DNA of 64,000 nucleotides from Ophiocordyceps camponoti-saundersi (nom. inval.) (taxonomy: Eukaryota; Ascomycota; Sordariomycetes; Hypocreales; Ophiocordycipitaceae). A model generated the notes under the pieces. It saw only the letters and a program-made list of their open reading frames with translations, had not been told where the DNA came from and did no database searches. Positions 25,120 to 38,410 of the stretch are shown here, in pieces. The position numbers and the translations under genes are program-made. Location of the stretch: NCBI GenBank assembly GCA_003339415.1, contig PDHQ01000009.1:342106-406105 (forward strand), written 5' to 3'. The stretch's first letter is position 1; every line of letters starts with the position of its first letter.

Positions 25120-25989
25120 TCACGAGAGAAGAATCACCACCATAGCGGCCATTGTGACGATGATGGGTGAGGATACCGACCACTTGGCTCCGCTGTTGGT
25201 TACTTCAACAGGTGTCTGTGTTATGGACGTTAGCTTGTGGGCAAAGCATGAAGCTTTCAGTGGTTTTGTCCTTACTTACACCCGCGCCACTCGCGCCATC
25301 TTTCGCCTGTGTGTCAGCTGTCGTCGTGATCTCAGCCGGCTTTGTGATTGTGTCTGTGCTCACGGTTGGCTTGTCGTCGGCCGGCTTGGAGGGAGCAACT
25401 TCTGGGGCTGCAGGGGCTTCATCGCCCTTGGGCTCATCCGCTTGAGGAGCTTCCCTCGTAGGCCTCTGCTGAGGGAGCGACGACTGCGGAGGAGGATATG
25501 TGTCGGAGCCCTCTTCGTTTTTCCAGCCCTGATTCAGAAACCCGCAATCTTTGCCGACTTGGATTGCCGAGTCGTATACTGCCTGAGGGACAGCACTAGG
25601 ACACTTGCCGAAGCAAATATCGCTGAGTTGTTGATTGTCCGTCTCTTTGCATCTGTCTTCTTGCTTCTTGTTAAGGGTGATAAGAGCACCTACAGAAAAC
25701 ACATGGTCAATTTAAAAAGCATTTATAATGGCAGACTCAGGGCCAGATGTTGACTGCTATGTGGCAGGCACCTACCGCAAGAACCGTGGCACTTGAACTC
25801 ATCACTATTCACATGATACGGTCCCTGGCGTCTCTTCAAGAAGGCATACTTTTCCCCGCTTCCGAGTTTGTCTGCGAAGGGCGGTGTAACGGTTGTCAAT
25901 GTGAATGCTCCACGATCCCCACGAGGATGAAGGATCGCGGCGTCCGTCACCGTGGCGACGAGGGCAAGGTAGCTGAGTAGATAACGCAT
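25120..25989 (-). CDS. Secreted cysteine-containing protein, probably GPI-anchored
   Basis: Not a family I can name. Three exons: 25989-25776, 25689-25280, 25215-25120, total 720 nt, 239 aa. The N-terminus MRYLLSYLALVATVTDAAI is a typical signal peptide. The mature N-terminal half has six cysteines (CHGSC, RCK, ICFGKC, DCG). A Pro/Ala/Thr/Lys-rich tail follows, and the C-terminus ends in a hydrophobic stretch (SPIIVTMAAMVVILLS) after small residues, as in GPI-attachment signals. Expected location is the cell wall or plasma membrane. It is not an obvious biosynthetic enzyme and may simply be caught between the PKS genes. An upstream in-frame ATG exists, but the start at 25989 is the one that gives a clean signal peptide. 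Confidence 0.7.
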
Positions 25990-28867
25990 CTTGACAGAGT
26001 AGGTAAATATTCCCAAAGGTTGGCTTGTTAACGAAAGAGTGAATAGGAGGGGAGAGTAGGAGGAGGATAACTTGGGCTCGAGTGGCTGCAGAAAAAGGGA
26101 AGGAAAAGGCAACGGACAAGAGGGTTAGGCAGAATATATACATAGTTGTGTCGGGGTTACATCCGAGCCTCTTCGGTTGAGAGCCCCTTCAGTTGCCAAG
26201 TGGATGTTCTATGGGGCTTCAGAGGGGACACCAAGGAATACATCCGAAGCTTGAATTGTCAGGATCATAACTGTACATACATACATATGTATGAATGTAT
26301 ATACATACCTACATACATATTCTGGCAAAGTTTAAACTGCACACTATAAAGATGATGCAGAAGCATGCCTTCGTTCTGAATTACCTACCTACATACATAT
26401 GTGCATATGTATATATGTAAACGTGAGTAGGTATATTATTTCAAACTTTCCTAACTCGAACTACGGATACGTAGACTATAGTGCCTCATACATAGCTCAT
26501 TTACATAAATGTATATGTACATATATATGTTTGTACGGACGTACATATTTATATATGAAAAACCTTTCTGAATCTTACGATCTTATCAGATGATCTGATA
26601 AAACACGGCCGAGAACAAAAGACGGCAAGGGGTGCTTTAAACTTACACGAGAGGGAAGTTTATTTCACATACATACATACATACCTACATATATGTACAT
26701 ACATATATATACATTGAGTTTCTCTTTCTTAACTATGTTTTATCTTGGCACTCTCCACTGTTTAATTTCTGCCGTGTTGTATGTATATACATACATATAT
26801 ATCTACCTTACATAGAACATACCTTATAGTGCAGCGGTCACTACTAAGCACAGAGCTGAGACAAGTAGATATCATATATAGGTAGGTACATACATACATA
26901 CATATGTACATATGTATGTGCATAGTGTTGAAGAACAACTAGGTAGGTAGGTAGGTAGGTGCATACATACATGTGTGATGTGTGTAAAAACTAAAGAGAG
27001 ATGAGGATATACATATATCTATATACATATGTACTTATCTAATCTGATCAGCCATCTAATCTGATCCGTAAACTGCACCGATTTCGGCCCCTTGTTATTA
27101 CATATACCTACCTACCTACCTATATGCACCTAGTATACATAGTACGACGCACCTCCTTTTATTTTACTACGTACCTCTTAAATCTTAATATAATAAGGTT
27201 ACCTACGAAGCACATTAGTCATTTGTACGACTTACATATACGAATATATTATGTGCGGATACATACGTACATGTGTACATGAACATCTTCTTGTTTCTGC
27301 GGTTGTGGTCATAGTTGATGAAGCAGGCGGTCTTTTGCAAGCTATGTCTTCACTGTAAGAACAAAACCATTCCCGCCTCGCTACTGCGAGTTGCGTTAGG
27401 CTGATAAGTTCCTGCACATTTGCTACACATACATAGGTATGTAAACTATCTCAATCTGATAAACGAATTACCATACCTACATACTACATAATACCTAGGT
27501 GCATATGTACATACATACATACATACATATGTAAACAGGAAAGTGAACTTTACTACCAAGATAGTTTCTCGTGGAGCAAATCTCGCCCTCGCCGCGGCAC
27601 TTTTGGTTTTTCTTGGGGGACCAAACTTGGTTTCGGGCTCCCTTACATCTTGGCAACATACATACATACATACATACATACATAGATGGGTAGGTAGCTA
27701 AAATCACCTTGTCATAACTTAGTAGTTTCGGCATTGATCTCTTCTCTGCAAGCACTAGAATAAGTCGGTCGTCTAAGTTTACATATATATGTACATTTTA
27801 TCTATGTACCTATGTATGTATGTATGTCCATACATACTGGTGGCGGCCTGTGGAGGCAGGCGCTGGGGAGTCTGATTGGGGTTTGAATTGGCACCCGCTA
27901 GCTGGGTCAGACTTATCGTGGACATCATCCTTTTATCCCCCTTTTTGGGAGGCCTACTAAATTGACTCTCTTTGGCCGACGCCTCGTCTACTCTGTTTAT
28001 CTCATACATACATACATTGTACATACATAGGTACATATCATACATTCATACATACTAGGTAGGTAGGTACTCGTGTGCAAGAAAGTTAACTTTGCCTACA
28101 TACCACGTACATATGTACATACGGACATATATACATACGTGTCACGACGTAGGATCTGTCGCGTCGACTCCCATTATTTGTGACCGAAAACTTACCAGCT
28201 ACTCCACATGTCGGGAATCTAGATACCGAGTCGCAGTGACGGGCGCCACGTGGGGCCCTGAACTCATCGGCGGAGATGTTTGTGCGAGGGAAATCCGGCA
28301 TTAGTCTAACTTTGCCTGCCTTTGCTTTCATTGCACGGAAAATAGCTCAAGAGGAGCGGATATTAGCAAATGACGTGTCCGGCAAGGCTCTCTGCCGGAA
28401 CAAGACAAGACAAAAGGAACCCATTCATGAAGATGCTTCGTTTCTTTTCGTGGATATGGGCGGCAGAGTTTAAGGGCGATGGCGTTGAAATCACATCACA
28501 GTCCAGTTGCACCTGATTTTACTTGGTCCATAAAGAAAGACTTGATAAAACCAAACTGTCTAACTTGTAGCGAAGTAACATACATACATACAACGCAAGC
28601 CTTCAAGTAACATAGGAAATGACATGATCTGCTTGATGAAGCAGAGAAAGTCTCTAGATACATATGTATACATGATGCATTTTGAGACAAAGGAGATTTG
28701 GCATTCTGTAGGCCATGTGGGAGAGGTAGTTTAAAAAGGCGTTGAAGATCCCAATAGAGAGGATGAGAAAAGTAGAAAAGGAGGAAAAGGGAACAAGCGG
28801 AAGACCACTAAAGAAGAAGAAGATCAAGAAGAAGATGAAAGGCATGAAGCAAAAAGAAACAAACGTT
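25990..28867. repeat. AT-rich intergenic block with dispersed TACA/TACC tetranucleotide repeats
   Basis: About 2.9 kb between the GPI-protein gene and the 3' end of the NR-PKS. Many short arrays of TACA, its complement TGTA, and TACC or GTAG occur, for example near 26275-26320, 26669-26712, 26880-26925, 26940-26972, 27506-27532, 27655-27688, 27780-27838 and 28004-28068. They alternate with AT-rich unique DNA. No supported gene. The spacers vary in length and sequence, so this is not a CRISPR-like array. Confidence 0.8.
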
Positions 28868-31800
28868 TCACGAATTCAAAAAGCCAATTTCCTTCCAGAT
28901 GTGAATGTATTTCCGGATGACTTCTTCACTGACAGGTCCCACGGCAGCCAGCGTCTTGGAATGCTCGAGGGTGTTCTTGACGTCCAGGACGAGGCCGCCG
29001 CACGACATGCGGAGATAGTTTCCGTCCAGAAAGTCCAGCAGTGTGGAGGCCGGGTTGTTCCGCTGAGGCGCGTTGCGGACCCGCTCAACCCAATCGCTAA
29101 ATGGAATTAGGTTGGGGATATTGAGAGCGTCGGCGAGGACGGCGTTTGTCTCGCGCCAGGATTGGCCCACCGGGTTCTCGATGTGATAGACGGAATGCGG
29201 CTTGCGTTCGGACAGGACTAGGTCGGAAAGTGTGGCGGCGATGTCATTAACCGGAGTCCAGAAGACCGTACCGTCGACGTCGGGGAGGGCGTTGAGCGTC
29301 TGGGATGACTTGATGAGGAAGCCGAAATGTTCCATCGGGTTCCAGTATCCGCTCGTCTTCGAGCCGGCAATTTGACCTAGACGGACGACCATGGTGCGGA
29401 ATCGGTTGGGATGGTTGTGAAGAGTCTCGTCGAGCATCCTCTCGCATCCCCATTTCGCATCACCATAGCCATTGGGCAGCACGGAGTCGATACCAACTCC
29501 CTTCTCGGGAACCATGATCCTTGTGTTGTCAGAGGCGGTAGCCAGACCATAATGGCCTACCACCCCAATGGAAGAGACCATCTGGAAGCTGAACTGGAAG
29601 GAAGACGGACGACGGCTCGAGACGTGGCAGCCAAAGTCGATGAGGTTGCGCATCACCTGGAACTGAGACTCGAAACCTGACAGAGGACGCTTCGCACTCA
29701 TCGGCCAAGCGTTGTGGATGAGATGCGTGACGGTGTTGACGAGCCCTTCGTACACGCTCGTCGACAGGCCGAACATGGGCTTCGCGCTGTCAGTCTGCAG
29801 AACGACGAGCTTGTGCTTCAGAGCCTCGGGGAAGCGGATTCCCTTTCCTCTCATGGCCTTTTGCTGACGGACGTAGGGCTCCTCCTTGTTCTCGCGGTTG
29901 AGGCACACCACCGTCTTGACGTCGGGGAGCTGTGCCATGTGGTAGACGAGGTGGCCGCCCAGACTGCCAGAAGCACCCGTCACAAGCACGACTTTCTCAT
30001 CATCCCTGGGAAGACCGAGTCTGCCCGAGGAGGCGGACAGGTTGAAGCCAGCCGTGTGCTTTTCAACGAGGACGTCAACAGCTCTTCTCCGGGCATCCAA
30101 TTCGGCCGTATCGATGTGCACTCGTTTCACCGAGTACTTGTCATCAACAGCTTCAGAATCGGAAACCTGCTTCTCTTCCTCCTCCATCGCCTGAGGCGTG
30201 CTAGAATCTCCGAGCAACAGCCTCTTCAGATCAGCCACGGTGGGACACTCGAGGAAGAGAGACTCGTGCTGGATATCAAGCTCGAGCTCATCCCGGTAAC
30301 GACTGACGATGACGAGGGATAGCAGAGAGTCGATTCCCGAGTCGGCAAAGTTGGTATTGTCTGTCAGATCCTCCGTCGCGACTCCGCTCTCCTCCGAGAT
30401 GATCTCCAAGGCGCGGCGGAAGTCGACCTTACTCTCCGGCACGGCAGCAGGCGGCGGCACGAAGCTGGAAGAAGTGTTGACCTTGGGGCTGGGAGTGGGA
30501 GTGAACAGTGGCTCCGTCACGGGTGATGGCAGCGGTGGGTGAGAGGGAGCTACTGAAGAGGTCGTTCCCATCAAGAGCTTCTTCAGGTCGGCCACGGTCG
30601 GGCATTCAAGGAAGAGAGACTCGTGCTGGATGTCGAGCTCGAGCTCGTCACGATAGCGGCTGACGATGACGAGAGACAAGAGAGAGTCGACTCCCGAATC
30701 GGCAAAGTTGGTATCGTCAGTGAGGTCTTCGGTAGCGACGCCGCTCTCCTCCGAGATGATCTGCAGGGCCCGACTGAAGTCGACCTTGCTTGGGGGAGCA
30801 GAGTCGAGCTTGGAGAAGGTGTCCGGACTGGGGATGGTCGCTCCCGTGGCGGTGCTGCGAGGTGTAGACGGTCCCGTGCTGCTGGTCATTGGAGTCGACT
30901 GGCCGCTGGAGTCGTGGCTACCGACACCGCCCCCCAAGAAGCCCTTAAGATCGCCGACAGTGGGATACTCGTAGAAGAGGGCGTTGAAGTCAAGATCCAT
31001 GTCGAGCTCCTCCTTGAAGCGGGCGGAGATGGTCAAACCCAGGAGCGAGTCAATGCCGGCGTCGCTGAAGATGGTGGCGTCGGTGAGGTCTTCGACAGCC
31101 AGCCCGCTCTCCTCGGCGATGATTGCCAGTGCCTTGGGGATCTTGGACGGCTCAGAGGCGTGTAAAGCTGGCTGGTGAGCGTGAGGCGCCGACGGAGGGG
31201 GGGTAGACGGCATCGTCGGCTGGCTCTTCGGAGCGGGAGTCGCCTGCTGCTGGGCTTTGGGCAGCGGTGCAGGAGGCGCCTGTTTCTGGGCCTTACCGCC
31301 GGCTTCGATGGACAGAATCACCTTGAGGACTCGGCGAGGCACGCCTTGGATGGCGATCTGTCCGAAGTGGGCGACGACCTTGTCTCCATCACAGATGACG
31401 ATGTCTCCGCGCCACAGCTTGTCAGCGCCCTCTGCCATACGGGAGTAAGTGTTGTAGGCCTTGTCCAAGTCGAGCGGCTCAAAGATCTGAAGAGAGTCCC
31501 ATCCGTGATTCATGAAGACGTCCTTGTCCAGGTCAGTCTTGTCGTTGCAGTTCATGGTAAAGGCGCAGGCTTGAGACATGGCATCGATGATGGCCGGATG
31601 GGTGTGATAGTCGCCCTCCTTCTTGATGCTGCCGAAGCTAATACGGCTCGAGGCTTCGTACGAGTCGCTGTTGAGGTAGATCTCATCCAAGGCTCTGTAG
31701 TCGTCGTGGAAGCGAGCCAGCGGTCGGATGGCGCGGTAGGCCATGGCACGGTTGTATCGAGAAGACTTTCCGCTGACGATTCCTTCTTGGAGGGCCTTGA

Positions 31801-34800
31801 CCTTGGCCTTGAACGATGCCATGTCGTTTTGAAGACGCTGCCTGAGGCTGCCGTCTTGGAACCGCACCACGCAACGGGAGTGCTCCTGAAGCTTTTGCTT
31901 GCTCTGTCCGAAAGGTCCGAGTCAGTCATATAAGCAATGATGGAGAGGGACGGAGAAAGAGGGAAATCATACGTCAAAGGTCATAAACTTGATGCTCGCA
32001 GCTTGCGAAGACCAGTCAACGTCAACATGCGACTGAAGTAGCTGCTGACCCGATCCACTGCGGAGAATCAAAGCCTTGGAGATGTTCATATCAGACACCT
32101 CGAGCACCTTGTCCTGCAAATCCGGCCTGTATCGCTGGCCGATATACTTGCCCAGGCTCAGGGCAATATCGGCGTAGACCGAAGGCGTGCAGAGCGGGAT
32201 TCCGTCGACCTCGTGGCCTTGCACCAGCGGGCTGAGATCCTCTCTCTTGATGTCCGACTCGAGAATCATGTTGAGACGCTGAGAATCGCCAGCCTCTTCC
32301 ACGATGCGGTGGACGGTGGTGCTCTCGATGCTCGTCGCAGACACCGTCAGAGGAGGATCACCCTTGCGAAGCGACCAGTCGTTGACATATTGCATCCAGT
32401 AGTCCTTCAGATCCCAGCTATAAGCAGGCAGAGCGACGACGCTGTGAGAACCCTCGAAATCTCGGTGGCACTCCGACCAGCGGATATCGGCACCGGCTGT
32501 ATAAAGAGCCTTCAGGGTCGTGCCGATGACCTGCCAAGAAGGCCGGCCGCGCTGCAACGAGAACAGCGTCGTCATCTGAGGGCCAAGAACGGCCTTGACC
32601 ATTCCGGAGATGGCGGGATGAGGACCGATCTCAACTGTCGACGTCTGCTCCGTGATGATCTTGTTGCTGCGCGCCGCCAGAAGGGCCTTGAACATGTTGA
32701 CGGGCTGACGAGAGTGACTGGCGAGGTACTCGGGGCCGAAACCGCCGTTGCCTCCAGTAACAACATCGCCATTCAGGGGGCACAGGATAGGGATCTTGGC
32801 GTCAGAAAAGGTCACGCCCTTGACGATCTCCTTGAAGCTCGGTAGGATGGGATCGATTTGGGAAGAGTGGAAGGCGTAGGGAACCTTGAGCAGAGTGCAC
32901 TTGAAGCCGGCGGTGGCGAGTGACTCCTTGATGGCGGAGACATCGTCATTGGAGCCGGCCAGGACAGTCTCGACGGGCGAGTTAATGCAGGCGATTTCAT
33001 AGTCTCGTCGCCTGAGGACGGCGGCAATATCTTCGACTGACCCCTTAACGACGAGCATAGCATGGGTATCGCGCGTGCACATCTTCTCCAGCAGCTGAGC
33101 CCTCTTGCCGACGAGGTAGAGCGCATCGGCATCGGAGAGGACGCCAGCAGCGTTGAGTGCAGCATACTCTCCCAGACTATGGCCGACGACGGCAGAGGGC
33201 GTGATGTTCCAAGACGCCCAGAGCTTGCCCAGCGCAATCTGCAGACAGACACTCGCCAGCTGGACGGCAGCAGGAGCGAAGACACCAGGGTCCGTCTCGT
33301 CCGACTGGATGACGGGGAGGACAGAAGGGAAGCCCAGGTTCTGCACCATGTCGTCCAGGCGGCACATCTCGGTACGGAAGAAGGACAGGTTCTCGAACAG
33401 CTGCTTCCCCATGCCGGGATACTGGGCACCCTGGCCGGTGTAAGCGAAGACGGGCTTCGTGATGGCCTTGGGCCTCGTCATTCCGGTATTGTCACGCAGA
33501 GCGGCTTCGATCTGAGCGCAGAGATCCTGGGAAGAGCCACCGAACAGCATGACTCGATGCTGGTGATGAATCCGGCGAGCCGTGGTCGTGTACGAAAGCT
33601 GACCGAGAGCCACGTCCGGGTTTCGGCGCAAGAATGCCAGCATAGACCGAAGGTTGCCCTGCAGCGAGACGCCGTTCTTGGCAGTGCTAGACACGAGATG
33701 AAGAGTCCTGGGATCGCGAGCCGCAGACTCGGCTCGCACGGGCGCGTCCTCGATCAGCAGCGCCGAGTTGCCTCCAGCGGCGCTGAAGTTGTTGACAAAG
33801 GCGCGTCGGGGCCGATCGGGATCCGAGCTTCGGGTCCAAGGCTTCGCCTCGAGGGCGATGTTGACGTTACGCTCGCGCAGATCGGTGGGGAACTTGCGGT
33901 TGATACGAGTCTTGATGCCGCAGTGCGGAACGATGGTGTCTCGTTGCATCATCATCAGTACCTTGATCAGACTCGAGACGCCGGAAGCAGCCTCGCCGTG
34001 ACCGATGTTAGCCTTGGCTGAGCCAAGATAGAGCGCCTCGTCCGCGTTTCGTCCACGCTCGACCTGGTTTAGGGGCGGAGCGAAGGTGTCGAGAACGCTG
34101 CTCATCTCGCCGGCGTCACCGGCTTGAGTACCGGTGCCGTGCATCTCGACGTAGCTGACAGAGTACGGGTCGACGGCGCCTTGGTTGAGGATCTTGGAAA
34201 AGATGGCTCGCTGGGCGCCCGAGTGCGGCCGGGTGATGGACTCGGATTCGGCAGAGTGGTTGGTGTAGGCTCCGAGGATAAGGCCCAGGATAGGGTCGTT
34301 ATCGGCGATAGCATCGTCGAGGCGCTTGATGATGACGGTTCCCACGCCCTCGCCTCTGCAATAGCCGTCGGCACCATCGTCAAACGTCTTGCAGTTACCG
34401 GTGCGGGAAAGGAAGTGGCCCCGGTCAAGGCCGGCGGTGAAGTCCGGATTCGTCAGGACGTTTGTGCCGCCGGCGATGGCAGTGTCGATGTCACCCCTCC
34501 AGAGAGAATTGCAGGCCAGGTGAATGCCAGCAAGACTTGAGGAGCAAGCAGTATCGACGGCGTAGCTCGGACCGCTGAACTTGAAGAAGTAGTTGATGCG
34601 GCCGGGAATAAAGGCCCGATTCCCTCCCGGGATAAAGTAGGTGTCGATATTCTGCGCGCTGTTCGTTTCCATCCAGTCATTGCTAGTGACACCATAGAAG
34701 ACGCCGACACGGTCTCGGCGGGTCGAGGGCGTGGCATCCGGGACGATGCCGGCCTGCTCGATGGCCTCATAAGCCGTCATCAGAGCGAGGCGCTGAGCCG

Positions 34801-36286
34801 GGTCGATCTGAGGCGCCTCCCTGGGCGAGATGTTGAAGAATCGGGCGTCGAATTGGGCCGGGTCCTCGAGCCAACAGCCGTACGGCACCGCACTCGTGTT
34901 CTTCTTGCGTCCGGTCGGGTCGACGTGCGTGGCCGCGTCCCAGTGAAGGGCCGGCACTGACTTGTGTACATCAAGGCCGCGGTGAAGGACATCCCAGAAT
35001 GCTTCGTTGTCCTTTGCGCCGGGGAAGCGGCCGGACATGGCGACGATAGCCAGCTTCGGCTTGCCAGGGTTGGAGCCGGAGGCCGTGGCCGGGGCGGGGG
35101 CCGCCGGGCGGGGCGCTACGGCGGGTACGAGCGACCGAAGTGGAGTCTGCTTGAGCGCCGTGTAGATGAGCTGGTCGGCCGAAGTTCCGACGGGCACAAC
35201 CCGGAAGGCAGCCGGACCGACGGCACCGACAGCGGCCTGCAGTGCGTCGAGGAGATCGCCCCATCGAACGGGCTGGAGGAGGATCCCGGACACGGCGGCC
35301 GTCAGCAGGGCAGAGAAGCTGCGTTCGCCAACGGTTGCGGGCAGGAGGGGAACGTGTTCGGAGCCTCGGACGGCGAGGCCGGAGACGACGGCGTCGACGT
35401 CGCGCCGAGAGAAGAGGTGAGGCGCGTGGTACGGTCCATGGATCGGAGCGCTCTTGTACCGGAGACCGGCGAAGGATGGCGAAGCGACGAGCTGGGCCAA
35501 TGCCGCTGGCGGGCCGCTGACGGTGATGCCGCCGGGCGCATACGCCGTCACATACGGCCGGCTGGTTGGCGGCAGGGACTAGAAGTTTTTGTGTTTTAGC
35601 AACAGCGGTGAAGAGTGCAGAAGATGGGGAGGAGGTATCATTACCGTCTGCTCGCAAAAGCTGCGCACCGTCTCATACGAGGCCGCGCCGGGGACGAGAA
35701 CAGACCAGCTCTCTTCCAGCGTCTTGGACGGGGCAACTCGCTGTGCCACATCCGCCACTAGCATGCCCACTCGGAAGGCTGCCGTGACGGCCTCGACGGC
35801 CAGCGGTACTAGCTCGACGGCATTGCGGCTGCAGCTGACAGCCGCAGCAGCCAGGGCACCGGTGCATATGCCGGCCACGCGGGACGACGACGAGTCCCAC
35901 GAGTCTGTTTGGCTGTTTTTGCATGTAACCTTGTCAGCCAATACTCCCCTATAACAAGACTAATACGACAACACAGTCAAACTCGGTTCCGGCACTCACC
36001 TGATAAAAGATCCAAGCTGATAGATACAGGTAACGGCCATGTCGAGCGGTATGGATCGCTTGCCGCTCTGGTTCCATGAGGCGAGATCGTCGAGGCTAGT
36101 GAAGCGTGGAACGTCTTGCCGGTCTTCGTACGACAACTTGTAAATCTCGGCGCGAACGGCATCGTATGCCTTGGTGAGAAAATCTTCGAGAACGGGGTGA
36201 GTCCTCTGCCGCAGCAGAGCCTTGAAGTGAGGCTGGATGTCAAAGGTCTGATCTCCGAAGAGATAGAGCTCCATGTCGTTGCCCAT
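28868..36286 (-). CDS. Non-reducing polyketide synthase (SAT-KS-MAT-PT-ACP-ACP-ACP-R)
   Basis: Builds an unreduced, regiospecifically cyclised aromatic polyketide and releases it reductively. Four exons: 36286-36000, 35912-35645, 35578-31973, 31903-28868, total 7197 nt, 2398 aa. SAT about aa 1-340, Cys112 in GICTG and a following HGPYHAPH histidine motif. KS about 360-795, Cys530 in DTACSSS. MAT about 890-1210, Ser986 in GHSLGE. PT about 1270-1600, His1307 in QGHEVDG and Asp1494 in HPAIIDA. Three ACPs with Ser1673, Ser1794 and Ser1913, all in G(I/V)DSLL. Reductase about 2020-2398 with TGASGSLGG and the Y2200-x3-K2204 pair. ACP linkers are Pro/Ser/Thr-rich. No C-methyltransferase lies between ACP and R. 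The SAT with intact Cys suggests a starter acyl group delivered by a partner, plausibly one of the HR-PKSs here. Expected release product is an aldehyde or alcohol. Confidence 0.95.
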
Positions 36287-36815
36287 GGTTGTGAATGTCG
36301 ATTTGATAGTTGTGATTGGATAATATGATGCTTTCTTTCTCTTTTCGGTTCTCTCTGTCGTCAGGAGTAAGGGGATATCATCAACTTCTAAGATGGGGAA
36401 GAGGGAGAGAAAGAAGTGTAAAGAGCTCGGGGAAGTATGTATGCAAGCGGTGAGCTATGTGCGAACGTACGGGTTGATGTGGAAGAATAGGTACGAAGCG
36501 AGAGGATGAAAAAGCGTGGAAGAAAGAAATGAAGTAGAAGAAAAGGAAACTGGAAGAGAAGACGCAGCAACTCCGAGGCGCTCCTCGGGTCTATAAGATG
36601 ATGGGTGAAGCGAACTGTCTCTCAAGGCTTCTGGGATGAGTGGAAATCAAATCTTATATACAACAAAACCCTTGACTCGTCTTTGCTGGCGTGCTCGAAG
36701 CAGGCAAGCAAACGGCATAGCTTGCCGTAGATAGCATGGGGGGTGGGAAGGGGGGAAGGGGGGGTGGTGTGAGTGTGAAAGGGGGCCCTCTCATCTCAAG
36801 GTCCGCTTACACTAG

Positions 36816-36819
<4 letters not shown>

Positions 36820-36877
<58 letters not shown>
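36820..36877. repeat. CT dinucleotide microsatellite
   Basis: An uninterrupted CT array of about 58 bases roughly 530 bp upstream of the NR-PKS start codon. It is polypyrimidine on the + strand and polypurine on the NR-PKS coding strand. Confidence 0.95.
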
Positions 36878-36879
<2 letters not shown>

Positions 36880-38374
36880 TCTCTCTCTCCTCTCTTGTGC
36901 CATCAGCCGCGGCAGCGTACACGGAGGAGACACGGGCCCGAGAGTGTCTCTTCCTCTCTCTCACTCTCTCACTCTCTCACTCTTCATCTTTGCTCCTCTT
37001 CGAGCTCCGAGCCGACGCGGGCCCCCATAGAGGCAGTGAACGGGTGGGGCCCTCGGCCCGGTTGCATTTCCCCTTTCTATCTCGACCGGCTCACGCTCCC
37101 TCTTGTTGTGCCTCTGCCTTATACAGAGTAGGAGGGAGGCTCATAGTTCCACCCCCCCTCCCCTCCCCTCCGCACGCCCCCCCTTTAATTCTTTTTTTCT
37201 CGCCTTCCGACTGACATCGTCTGGCCTCCTCCAGGCTCGGCCGATTGGTCCTATGTCTTTGGCTAACATAATAAGCCAGGACATGTTTGTGGCCCTCGTG
37301 TTAAGCCGTCGGTATGACACGGGCATTTACGAGCAGAGGCTGTGCGTCTAAACGATGGGACGTTGGGCACTGTAAGCCGGTAAGCCCAACCTGCTACTGC
37401 ACGCTTGGCCTGTCCTATTTCAAGGACGTCCGCTATCTTCCGGAACGCTCTATCTACGATGGCCTTCTTCCTTGTTTTTTCTTGCCCTTGGTCTTGTCTG
37501 TGGTAATGTGCTTCCAAATTCGATCCCAGTAATGAATGAATCACGATGGTCAACCTCCGTCTCCTGACGCCGCCTGCTGGCATGGTTGAAAGGAGGGTAC
37601 CTATGTACTTGGCACGGTTGAAAGGAGGGGACCTACCTGGACAGGCACCTACCTAGGTACTAGGTTGGGTGGCATCTCAATTTCACGGACTGATCTACAA
37701 ACGTGCTGCAGCAGGCTGGAGTTTATGTAGGTGGTATGTAGTATGTAGCATGGCTGCGCGCACGAGAGTGCACAGGTGCCTACGACGTACACGGACTGCC
37801 TTGGGTGGTGAAACCAGATTTTGGTTAGAGAATGGTTGTAGATACAACCTCATAGCGGGAGATTAACAGGCGCGGATGGGTATTCACTACTTGGAGGAAT
37901 GACATCGGCCCAGAGCTTACATTTAGGGCTTGAGAAGCTGCGTTACATACAATCTACATGAGCCTTTAAAGCCGGTACAAGCTGTGGCGACGAGCATGTA
38001 TGTATGTACGTGGGCAGAGACAGAGGCGAAAATGTCGAATGTCCTCAGCCGGGCGCAGGGCTGAGCTGTTGAATCTATTCCCCGAATTTCACGGACACAC
38101 GTGAGACGGGTCGTACGGAGAATGACGTCTATCGTCATCACCGTCATCATCAGGGGAAGCATCGCCAGCAGTAACAGCAGATGTCGGCGTTACCTATTTT
38201 CGCAGCTGACGAACAGGCCTTGGCCAAGTGTCCGTCCTCCATATCTCATCGGGGGTACATGAATAGAAGGTCTTTGAATCCATCAATCAGAGCCCCTTAC
38301 TGATATGCACCGAATTGTTTTGGAAAACGGGACAGACGGCAGCTGCAGTGTCTCACACACCCGAAGGAGAGAAG

Positions 38375-38410
38375 GGGGGGGGGGGGGGGACATAGGGGGG
38401 GGGGGGGGGG
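38375..38410. repeat. Two G homopolymers
   Basis: Two runs of G, each about 17 long and separated by ACATA. Length is likely uncertain in the assembly. Confidence 0.9.

Noticed and set aside
26140..28700. CRISPR-like or telomeric array in the TACA/TACC region
   Set aside because: Repeats are 4-bp units with irregular lengths and no regular spacers; no TTAGGG units are present.
31175..34021. Long antisense frames across the NR-PKS (31175-31933, 33062-34021)
   Set aside because: Shadow frames within ACP, MAT and KS coding sequence, without recognisable protein features.
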